Of a stretch of DNA of 64,000 bases, positions 11,178-21,272 are shown piece after piece. The position numbers and the translations under genes were made by a program. Below the pieces are notes generated by a model that was not told where the DNA came from, did no database searches, and saw nothing but the letters and a program-made list of their open reading frames with translations. Positions within the stretch are counted from its first letter, which is position 1. Every line of letters begins with the position of its first letter. Origin of the DNA: Emergomyces orientalis (taxonomy: Eukaryota > Ascomycota > Eurotiomycetes > Onygenales > Ajellomycetaceae); assembly GCA_002110485.1 (NCBI GenBank), contig MOWL01000070.1, positions 62,001 to 126,000 on the forward strand, in the 5' to 3' direction.

Positions 11178-14100
11178 ATGTCCGGCTTGTTTGAAGCTAT
11201 CGTCCAGTCTGAACTGGGTTCCAATGTAGGAACCAGAGAAAGGCCATTTCCGTCATCGGACCAGCCACCCAGTTCCCGACCTCATCCCCCATCGGAAAGC
11301 AATGGCCAAATGAGCGAGGCAGAGGGATTCGCAGATGATCAAGTTGTTGGTCCGGGGGGTTCTCTTCCTAGACGCCCAAGGCATCCACTCTACGGGAGAG
11401 GTCCGCCGGCTGTCCAGGACGTTGCTGGCGAAAAAGTGCAACAGGCTTTCGAAGAACTATTGGAGACACATGTCGAAGAGCCCTCATCCTCTGGCGTGCC
11501 TCCGTCGTCCGAAATACTCAGTAACAAGTACTATGTTGCCCAAATTCATGGCTTACAACGATACCAACTTTCTACCCTCTACGTCGATTTTACACACCTA
11601 ACCTCCCTTCCAAACCAGATTCTAGCCGACGCCATTGCCAATCAATATTACCGATTCAAACCTTACCTAACCAAAGCTCTCCACAATCTCATTGCAAAAT
11701 ATGAACCCCAATATTTCAGAGAGCATAGGCAGATAAACAGCACGTCATCACAGGCCAGCACGTCAGCTTTAGCGGTCGACAGCACGGAGCCTGACTCGTT
11801 AGCTGGAAAAACAAGACATCAACAAACAGATAAAGTGTTTTCATTAGCCTTCTACAACCTGCCATTGGTGTCGAGACTGCGACAACTCCGAACTGGTCAG
11901 ATAGGGAAACTTCTTTCAATATCTGGTACCGTGACTAGAACTTCTGAAGTCCGCCCAGAACTTGCGCTAGGTACTTTCATTTGCGAGAGCTGTAGTACAG
12001 CTGTTGAGGAAGTGGAACAGACATTCAAGTATACGGAACCAACGCAATGCCCTAATCCAACATGTGGGAATCGTATCGGCTGGCGATTAGATATCCGTCA
12101 GAGCACATTTATCGATTGGCAGAAAGTGAAGCTGCAGGAATCGTCCCATGAAATACCAACAGGTAGCATGCCACGCACGATAGACATCATCTTACGAGGA
12201 GAGATGGTCGATCGAGCCAAAGCAGGGGAGAGGTGTATTTTTACCGGCACACTTATTGTTGTACCAGACGTTAGCCAGCTTGGCCTCCCTGGGGTCCGAC
12301 CGGAAGCAACTCGAGACAATGGGAACTTCCGTGGTAGTGATGTCGGTGGAAGTGGAGTGAGCGGCTTGAAATCACTGGGTGTTCGCGACCTCACATACCG
12401 TCTTGCGTTTCTTGCCTGTATGGTAACCCCCGATCTCACCACTCCCGGTCACGCAACTTCCCAACAACTGAATGGCCAATCACAAAATATCCTTGCCTCC
12501 TTGAATCAAACCGATCAGCTAGAAACTTATGAAGAGGAGGCGCAAGACCGCCTTCTCGAAACACTTACGCCTTATGAAGTACAGGACCTGAAGAAATTGG
12601 TTCATTCTGAATACATCTATTCCCGATTAGTGGATTCTATTGCTCCCATGATTTACGGTCATCGAGCCATTAAAAAGGGTTTACTATTGCAATTAATTGG
12701 AGGAGTATCCAAAACCACGCAACAAGAAAGTATGCAAATCCGTGGAGACATTAACATATGCATAGTTGGAGACCCTTCTACAAGTAAAAGTCAATTTTTA
12801 AAGTGAGGCATCTGAATATTCCCCTATCAACTGGACTCATCTAACGTTATGAAAGGTATATCTGTTCACTGAACCCTCGAGCTGTATACACCAGTGGAAA
12901 AGCATCTTCAGCCGCTGGTTTAACTGCTTCGGTTGTTAAGGATCCAGAGACGGGTGAATTTACGATAGAAGCTGGAGCTTTGATGCTTGCGGTAAGTTGC
13001 TAGCTCATCCTTTTTGAAGTCCTGCCAATTGCCGTGATGACGCTGACACTTATTATGTAGAATGGTGGCGGTATTTGCGCTATCGATGAGTTCGACAAGA
13101 TGGATATTAGCGACCAAGTCGCCATCCACGAAGCAATGGAACAGCAAACGATTTCCATTGCTAAAGCCGGCATTCATACCACCCTCAATGCACGCGCAAG
13201 TATCCTTGCCGCTGCAAACCCAGTCGGTGGGCGCTACAATCCCAAAGCTACCCTCCGTGCAAATCTTAATTTCAGCGCCCCTATCATGAGTCGTTTTGAT
13301 CTTTTCTTTGTCATCCGTGATGATCCCAACGAAGTCGTGGATAGAAACCTTGCTGAACATATTGTCAATGTTCATATGAACCGCGACGATGCTATCGAAC
13401 CGGACCTCACCACCGAACAGCTGCAACGGTACATCAGATTTGCTCGAACCTTCCGCCCTGTTTTCACTGAAGAAGCCAAGACGTTGCTCGTGGAGAAATA
13501 CAAGGAACTCCGCGCCAACGACGCTCAAGGTGGACTCGGAAGAAGTAGTTATCGCATTACGGTCAGACAGCTAGAGAGTTTGATTCGATTATCCGAAGCA
13601 GTTGCAAAGGCCAACTGTGTGGAAGAAATCGTACCCAGTTTCGTCCGTGAAGCGTTCGATCTCCTCAGGCAGAGCATTGTGACTGTTGAAAAGGATGATG
13701 TGGAGGTCGATGATGAAGTAGATGACCAAGTTACCAATAACACACCCGAGATGCGCGACGGGACGCCTCGTCGGGATAGAGATGGGGATAGTCCGATGCG
13801 CACAGGCGATGATGACGATCATGTCAATGGGCCTGATGCTACAATTCAGCAGCCTCAAAACCAGAAGACGAAGATTACGTACGACAAGTATATGCGGATC
13901 CTCAACATACTTGTGCGACGGGTGAACGACGATGAAGCCAATGCTGGTGAAGGCGTGGAACAGGAGGATTTGATAGTTTGGTATCTAGAACAGATTGAAT
14001 CGGAGCTGAATAGCGAGGAGGAGATGGAAGTTGAGCGGTCTTTGGCCGTTAAAGTTCTCAAGAGGATGGTTAAGGTTAGTTACTCCTCTTTTGCTGTTGT

Positions 14101-14278
14101 GGCTTTATCCAGTCCTTGCCTTTTGAGAATCTAACATGGTAACACAATTCAACAGGATAATATTCTCATGCTCATCCGCGGGGAAGGTCTCGTCGAGTCC
14201 GGTAACCCACAACAGCAACAACAAGAGCAAAGAGCTGTATACGTCTTGCACCCTAACTGTGCGATTGAGGAGATGTGA
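11178..14278 (+). CDS. mcm6: MCM6 replicative helicase subunit, 4 exons
   Basis: This is a subunit of the Mcm2-7 hexamer, the ATP-driven core of the replicative helicase that is loaded at origins and acts in the nucleus with Cdc45 and GINS. Exons are 11178-12802, 12856-12991, 13061-14074 and 14156-14278, which sum to 965 aa. The N-terminal OB/zinc region contains FYNLPLVSRLRQL, LLSISGTVTRTSEVRPEL and a zinc finger of the form CESC...CPNPTC, followed by EIPTGSMPRTIDIILRGE, all typical of MCM6 rather than its paralogues. Walker A is GDPSTSKS (about 531-538), spanning the first intron at QFLK|Y. Walker B is GGICAIDEFDKM (about 589-600), and the arginine finger is SRFDLFF (R near 664). A winged-helix C terminus ends YVLHPNCAIEEM. 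The ATG has CACC before it. Acidic and Q-rich insertions near the C terminus (DVEVDDEVDDQ; QQQQQEQ) are ordinary for fungi. Promoter MCB boxes fit G1/S expression. Confidence 0.97.
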
Positions 14279-15220
14279 AATAACCTCCGGGATTGTTTTC
14301 CGTCGTCGGCGTCTGAAGGTGCAATGTTATCCCTTTCTCCAGTAGTTATGATGATTGATATATGAGAGCATGTCTAGTCTAGGGTAGTTAGTCGGTTCGG
14401 GCTGGGATTTTAATTATTTTTCGAGGGGCGCAAATTCGGCATAATTTACTGCGTCCGCAATGGCACATTTTTAACGCATATTTTTGTTTTCTTTCTTTTC
14501 GCTTTTCGCAGGTATATGCCTAATTCATGATATCATTTGCAAGGAGTTCGATTGTGCTTTGGATTTGATTCTTGTTAAATCCTTCTAAATTGGTACTGCT
14601 CTGCTACTTGGACTCCCTGTCCCCCACTTAAATAATCGGGCTCCAGCACGGATCACGAAGACAATACTTGCGGAAATGATTGAGAATAACATGAAAAACT
14701 GCCCTCTGTAACTATGCCCAGGCAGAGCTAACTATTGAAGAAAATTCATGGTTTCTCAGGACTCGGCATGGGCAGCCGCAAAGGGAGAGCACGTCCTCTT
14801 TGGCAACAACACTGTTTGTCGCTTTCCCTTTAGAAAAAAACCAACAAAATTGCTTTTCAGCATCGTTTTCAGCGAAAACAGAAATAAAAGAAAGAGAAAC
14901 TAGGACCCAGATATGAGTCTGGAAACAATAAGGTTTTTTTACCCGCCTCCAACCAGAAAAGGTTTCAGATGGTTTGGTGAGATATGGAGTATCGAGTACA
15001 TCCTGATCTCAGCCCAGACAGCGAACAAAACTAGACATAAAAGGAAAAAAAGGAAAAATAAGATAGGACTTTTCGATAAGAAAAGAACGCAGGCTTCCGT
15101 GCGCAGGCAAGAAATGGTTCACCTAATTTCTGCTCAAGGTCGTCAACCCGTTAGGAGCCTCCAGTCGCCTCAGGATCTACAAGATCCATGTGGATATCAG
15201 GGACAGGCCCAGCAGTCCCC
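14279..15220. other. Convergent intergenic region
   Basis: This lies between the stop codons of MCM6 (+) and the SNF2-family gene (-), so it should hold both 3' untranslated regions. It is A- and T-rich with no recognisable coding signal. The frame at 14913-15224 (+) is lysine-rich and lacks a domain. Confidence 0.5.
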
Positions 15221-18200
15221 TTAAATGCCAGAAACGCCAGCACCTTCGGCGGCTCCAGCAAGTTTAGCATCTTCAAAACCCCTGGGAACCTCAAGATTCT
15301 CCGCCATTAGTAGTTCCAGTGCCTGCAGCAGTGCCTCCATAAGTCTCATTCCCCTCACTACCCCCAACCTCTTCAACAACGGGAGCATTAATATGAGGAA
15401 ATGCAGAGCCATTAGTGTTGCTAGTAGTCCCAGCACAGCATGCCCAGAAGTTTCGCTAGCTTCGTCATCAAGTCCAGTACCTCGCCCAGTTTCATGCCTC
15501 CGCTCGGCCTCTTCGTCTGAAATAAATCTATACCCGGTTTCCGCACTGTCATCCTGTTCAACACCAAGAACTGTACAGAAATTTGCGAGTGAATCTCGTG
15601 ATGTAAGGACCTCAGAGCCCATAACCTTATCAATTCTCTCCGTTTTGTCGTTTTGTATAAACTGCAAACGGTCATCGATACTATTTTTTATTACAACCCT
15701 GACAAACCCAACATCCCTGGTTTGGTTAATGCGGAAAAGCCGGAAAAATGCCTAGTATATGGTCAGAATAGCAACCGAGAAAAAATGGCTGGCTATGTAA
15801 ATAAGTAATGTATATACCTGTTGCTCGATGGCCTCGTTCCACCAGAGATCAACCAAGATGCATTTAGTTGCAGCAGTAAGGTCGAGGCCAGTCCCCCCTG
15901 TTTTGAGAGAGCATACCAGAATGCGGATTGTTGGATCTTCAGAAAATGCCTGGATGTTCTTCTCGCGTATTCGAATCGGCATTTTGCCAGTGTGCTTCAT
16001 CGGAACCAGTCAGTGACTGAGACGCAAAATAGGTTACTGGCAGTGGCTATAAAAACTTACCAGTAGACATCCCCAGCCATTTTTCTGACACATTGAGCCC
16101 AGAATATGGGCCATTTCAAGAAATTGGGTGAATATCACCACTTTCGTTCGGGTGGATCTCTTGAACCAGTCCTCTACGCACGAGCTGATTGCCGTTAATT
16201 TTGCTCCTGGCATTAAATGGCCCGCGTAGTCCACCCAGTTCATAACCGTTGCTTTTTGACCTCCGGCTTCGGAGTTAGAACCCTTTTTATTAACTTTACG
16301 TCTTGACCTTTTGCGAAGATTCACCGATGCAATTGGGCTTCCATCCTCCGAGCGGGGCGTTGCGCTCGCGATAAGCGACTCTAGAGAATCCCAGGATACG
16401 GCTTGGTCGACAGGGGCGCCACAATCACAAACAGATCCGGTTTGAACCATCATCTCCCCAGCACAGCTGTGGCAGTAAATATGTAGGCACGACGTGAGAT
16501 GGACTGAAGTGGGCGAGCAGTGACATTTGATGCATTTTGTCTTATCCGGTTCTTCACTGGGGAATTTGAGGGCATCAACAAAATCATTGATTAGCTTTTG
16601 TAACCTTGAGATTTGAAGCTTCGGACGTTGAGTTTGAGGAGCTGACGATGACTTTTCTTGCTCATTTTCGCGTATTTTTTGCTCTCTAATAAGATCTTCC
16701 AACAAGCTGCACATCTGCGCATCCCCTGGCTCTGAACGATCACCGATGCTTAATCGAATCGACACTACCTCACCAATGGTTAGGAAGACTTTGAGCACCA
16801 TCTGCGCTAAAAGTAGGTGGCTAGTAAACATCCGCAGCCGTAGAAGCATGGTAAATTTATTTTGATATTCCTTTTTGCGTTTGCCGGCAGGCTTCGAGAA
16901 CACTGTTTTTGGTAAGCATATATCACATTTGTTGGCATTGAAAAAGAGAGGGATCACCATCATGTTCTTCCAAGAACATCGCCATAACTTTCTGGTAAAG
17001 GATCCTTTCGGTTGTACTAAAATTGACCACGATATCTCTATCCTCTACACCTGGAAGTTTGAGGATAGGAAAACCAAACAACGTTTCATCATGACCGCGC
17101 TTCAGCATACATGTACGCAGTAGAGCGTTGGTCCACGGGTCTTCGGTGCCATAGTTCTAGAAATGTGCTCACTTTAGAATGGATTGGGTGAGGCGGCTGT
17201 TGACTAATCATACCTCTAGCCGTCCCTTCAGGAATTTGGTATAATTTCTTGCCAATGGTACCTGGAGAAATTCCAAGTAGGGATATAATTCGTGGGTGCC
17301 GCTAAAGTAACGTTTAGCCCCTGCAGTTGGCTTTGAATAATGTCTATATTCCCATACTTATGAAGCGGAGTTCCGGTAACCACCCAACGGAAATGGCCTG
17401 AAAGCATGCGAACGGCAACGCTGGTATGCGAGGCATTGTTTTTTATTTCATGGGCCTCTAAATGGTTTCTCAGCTCAAACTTCAGAATTCAGTCAAATAA
17501 AATGTACTGTACTTACCATCCAGAATAATTCTCCTAAAATTCATGCGATGAAGAGGGCCGCGCATTTTCTCTACAAATCGCACCCGCAGCTTTTCTATCT
17601 CGCTTTCTGGGACGACCCCGGCAGGTGGTTTAAATTTAGGGATCGAAGTGCGTACCTCAGCGTATGTCGTTATTCTGGACCAAAGTTAGCATCCGTGTAT
17701 ATGGGGTCATTAATATTTGCTCCCTGACATTACGCTGCAACCCTTGAAAAATTCAACGTTGTCGGCGGTTGACGGTTTAGAGCGAGCATGGTACTCCAAA
17801 ACAGGCCGTAGTACTTTTTGTTTGCAATGCTGGGCAAATTGGTCATTCCTTTTTTTTTTGAGTTAAGTTTTGCAACACAACGTTAGGGAGCGTGAGGATC
17901 AACTACCAGTGTTTTGTAAGGTGAGATGGTACCACGATTAGTGTCACATTGTCGGTCATCTGGCAGGTCTCTTGATCATCGACGATGTTGGCTTCAGATT
18001 TGGTTAGCTAGGTTTACCTATACTCTATGAGTGTACTCATTGACCTATAAGCTGTATAGTTTTCCCGAAGCCCATCTCGTCGCATTGGAATCCGCCAAAA
18101 GGGGGCATTTCGGATTTTTCGCGATCACGCTGCACCCCGTTAGTTAAATCCTTCCTCGAATCAATGGATTTTTGTTATTTTACCATAAACGCTGCCCCTA

Positions 18201-19375
18201 TAAGCTATAAAACGTCAGCTGGAAAAGGTAGAGATGTTAAAATGAAGGTAATAACCTGGAAATGAAAAAGAGAGGTTGTCATATTCGGATGCAACCAACC
18301 ACCATTTCCATCTGCTCTTGGTTTCTTCGTGAATTTGCGCGTCGCCTCAATAATGAGCTGTCTATCTGATAGAGCCTCTTTCAAGTTCTCAGCGGGAGCA
18401 GTATCCATAATCTCTTTTGTAGCCTTATCCTTGTTTTTGGCTGAGGAGGATGGGATTGCAAGCTTTCCGGCGTTGGTTTTTGCATGCTGAATGCCGTTCG
18501 ATGTACCAAGATTTGACAGCGTAGGGCCGTTCTTTTGCCAATTTTTTGTTGCTAGTTTCGACTTTCGTTTGGCATTTGGGCCATCTCCTTTCAAGGTTTG
18601 GCTTGCTTTTCCCTAGTCCGTGTGAACATGCGGCTATGCTGGAAAACAAAATTAAAATCCGGGACCATCTCACCTTCTTCGTCCCCGGCTTACAAATGGT
18701 GCTTGGTCCGCGACGGGCCGTCTCGTCTATCTCAAATGGAGATAATAAGGTTCGTTTGCGCTTTCGAGTGGTCTCAATATGTCCATTGGCGGGAGTAATC
18801 GAAAGCTCAAAATCGCTTTGTTCGTTCTGCTCATGCATCGCTGAGTTTCCAGGAAACGCTGGGTGGCTGGGTGGCTCGTTGGTATGGCTTGGTTGCCAAA
18901 TATTTTCATCTGGGCCTGGGGAACAAAACAGGCTATCCTCGCTATAATTTGTTTAACAACGGAGTAAATTGCCCTCAAGTAGGTGACTTGGATGTGACTT
19001 ACTTCTGGACATGGAATTCACTACTGTGATCGGACAGTTGAGTTTCCACGCCCTCTGGCGCGAAACTGCATATTGTTAGCCATAGTAAATGAAACGTTGG
19101 GGGCTTCCGTACGTGGAGTTACTATTTCCAATCGGCTCCTGGGATTTTTTCATCCCAAGGCTATTGTCAGTTGGATTACTTAGGTCATCAGGACGAACCA
19201 TCTTTGAGCCCTGTGGATGTGTGGATGTAGATTGATTGCCCATCATTCTGGAAGCAAGTTGTGCGCGAGCTCGCGCGATAAACTGGGCATTGGCAGATGA
19301 TTGAGCAGGGATGTTTTCAATCGTAGGCAAACGGAGTTGAGTGCCTGAATTGGCATCGTTCATGGCACCCTCCAT
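15221..19375 (-). CDS. SNF2-family ATPase with embedded RING finger, 15 exons
   Basis: This is a putative ATP-dependent DNA translocase of the SNF2 superfamily with a RING finger between its two ATPase lobes, as in Rad5/HLTF and Uls1, so DNA repair or chromatin work with ubiquitin ligase activity is likely. Exons: 19375-19113, 19065-19003, 18941-18674, 18612-18256, 18204-18184, 18129-18045, 17991-17907, 17848-17729, 17674-17517, 17457-17312, 17261-17214, 17156-16958, 16902-16061, 15994-15818, 15751-15221; total 1,120 aa. The first 324 residues are low-complexity and basic. Motif I is DEMGFGKT (about 341-348), motif Ia TLIVVPSHLTKHW, motif II DEAH (473-476), motif III WVVTGTPLHKYGN. The RING starts near residue 728 (CIKC...CLHIYCHSC...CDC). 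Motif V is GTGLDLTAA. Motif VI reads EQQAFFRLFRINQTR, with Asn where Gly is usual. It has a 21-nt exon and two introns opening GTCA. The C-terminal tail is helical. Orthology to a specific yeast gene is not claimed. Confidence 0.9.
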
Positions 19376-20348
19376 GCTTAACTCATGAAGACAGCTTTAG
19401 CGATGTCTGTGATGGCCTCTTGGGTCCGGACACCCCAGAATTTGATAAACAAATCCGAGCAAAGAGGTTTGGGGGAGGAGGCCGGTCTAGCCGATGAGAG
19501 CTGCTGTGGCTGAACCAGAAATGTAGGGTCAAAAAATATAATGAGTTGACAAACGAAATGAATGTGAAACTATGGTTAAACCTAACAGCCCAGAGAGCTG
19601 CTAGGTCCCTCATATAGTTTGCGAGCTAGAGAGGTCCAGAAGTGAGCGGCAATCAATGATAGAAGGTTGGCGCCAAGATGTGAAAAGGAAGGTCGGCCAA
19701 AAAGTGAAAGAGACCTGGTGTTTAAGCTCTCACGCCACGCGCCTTGAGAATGTAGAGATAGAGCAAGAAGATATCACTTAGTAAAGGAAACCACTCTGTG
19801 TTGGCACAAGGGGCGAGTAGGACTAGCAAAGTTAGGTTAAAAAAGGGCCTGCCGAAGTGAAGCTGGCAGCAAGAGACTTCTCATCGAAGTTAAGCAAATG
19901 TCCCTCCTCTATTTCTAGCCTTGATGCAACTGGGGAGATGAGCCACAATTCTGTGGTCCAGGTTCTGGCTCGTTAAAGTAGAAGAGCAAAAACCTTTTGA
20001 CTTGTGAGGTAGATATGAATCTTTGTAATGCACGAGGCGGAGAGTAACCATATTTCGAAGTGAGTGGACTAAATATGCCCGCATAGTCAATTCTTGACAA
20101 GTCAAGCCACCGAAGCATCAAAAACGTCAACACATATGCATTCCTCCATTATTTACCAGAGAGGCGAAATCCAATTCGCAATGACAGCCTAAACCCGCAA
20201 GCCTATGTGAGCTCATCCGCATGCTTTCGCAGTCCTTTTAATGAAAAATCGCGTGATTCAATTAAAAACGTACGTGCCGGGCCATAACCTGTGGGATGGT
20301 TGACCTCTTGTATTCCGTGGGAGGAGCTAGCTGATCTATACATGCTAT

Positions 20349-20356
20349 GTCACGTG
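20349..20356 (+). promoter_or_regulatory. GTCACGTG E-box
   Basis: A perfect GTCACGTG octamer is present about 920 bp upstream of the FNIP/Lst4-like ATG. The motif is the Cbf1-type bHLH site of yeasts and half of the animal CLEAR element. The sequence is seen; the binding protein is inferred. Confidence 0.5.
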
Positions 20357-20562
20357 CACCTCCATCAGATCCTCTTAGAGTGCATCAAGCCTATCATATA
20401 GAACTACCTAGCTAGCTAAAATATATATATGTGTGTGTGGGGCATGTGACTAGGGTAGCCCTAGTATTACCTAACAGATCCAAGGTACCTAGTGGCTGAT
20501 GGAGGTGGAAGGTTGGTTGATTGTACTATCTAGCGGGGCGCAGCTCTCTCATATAGGAGTGC

Positions 20563-20631
20563 GGGTCACGTGGTCTACTAAGGGCATCCTGCCAAGAGTG
20601 GCCTGGGACAACTAGCCCTACCACGTGACCC
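20563..20631. promoter_or_regulatory. Paired inverted E-boxes GGGTCACGTGGT / ACCACGTGACCC
   Basis: The 12-mer GGGTCACGTGGT at 20563-20574 is matched by its exact reverse complement at 20620-20631. Each arm contains a CACGTG core, so this is two strong bHLH-type sites in mirrored orientation 45 bp apart, inside the promoter shared by the SNF2-family and FNIP/Lst4-like genes. It could bind two dimers or form a hairpin. Confidence 0.6.
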
Positions 20632-20715
20632 ATATATCATAGATCTTAGCCAGTTAGAGTATAGCTTCTTCATCAATCGACCAACCAGAGTTAACTCATT
20701 ACCTCGGTACGGAGT

Positions 20716-20758
20716 ACGGAGTAGTAGGAAGTAGGTAGTTAGTAACTAACTACTCCGT
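20716..20758. repeat. Nested foldback palindrome
   Basis: An outer inverted repeat ACGGAGTAGT (20716-20725) / ACTACTCCGT (20749-20758) encloses an inner, nearly perfect palindrome GTAGTTAGT-A-ACTAACTAC (20735-20753). Just before it a TACGGAG unit is repeated. The structure could extrude as a cruciform or be the core of a small foldback element. Confidence 0.65.
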
Positions 20759-21272
20759 AGGTAGGCTAGTATTACCTAACACTTGTGACCGTGGATGGGC
20801 CCAGATCGCTTAGCTAATGCGGCTCTGGCCAAGCTCCCCGTCTTCACCGCCTCTTGGCCGAGACGCGCTTCCTCCCGAACTCTGCCCACCTTGCTCCCTG
20901 TCGCCCGCCATTCCAACTTCATCCCCATCATCAATCGCCTGGCAACTCCTCTGTCCCGCTCCACCTCACCCGTTGCGGGCGTTTTGAAATGCCACACTCG
21001 GTTCTGACCGAGTACTCAGGCTTGCATCTCGCCTGAACGCACTACTTTCCATCAGATCGTGATCAAAACGTCATATTTCCAAGCATCAAATCTAGTTCCA
21101 ACATCCTGGTATCCCCCGCACCTTATCGCATCAAGCTCGTCATTATTTCGAACAATGGTTTTATACAAATGGATATCATATGGAGGTTACCATCCGACTG
21201 ATATTTCTAAATCGCTCTCCGTTACCAAACTGCATTTGACTCGACGTCGCTTGTCCTCCTGAGCTCCCAAAC

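Larger units (their letters stand above)
20461..20781. repeat. 16-bp direct repeat flanking a 289-bp segment
   Basis: The sequence CTAGTATTACCTAACA occurs at 20461-20476 and again, identically, at 20766-20781. The segment between the two copies contains the E-box inverted repeat and the foldback. A long direct repeat of this kind may be a relic of an insertion, but no transposon end or gene is visible. Confidence 0.6.
19376..21272. other. Divergent promoter region with palindromes and E-boxes
   Basis: This 1.9 kb region separates the SNF2-family gene (-) and the FNIP/Lst4-like gene (+). I see no supported gene in it. From about 20340 to 20790 it is dense in structure: three GTCACGTG boxes, a 12-bp inverted repeat, a nested foldback and a 16-bp direct repeat, each listed separately. 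An AT then GT run (ATATATATATGTGTGTGTG) lies near 20421-20440. Confidence 0.55.
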
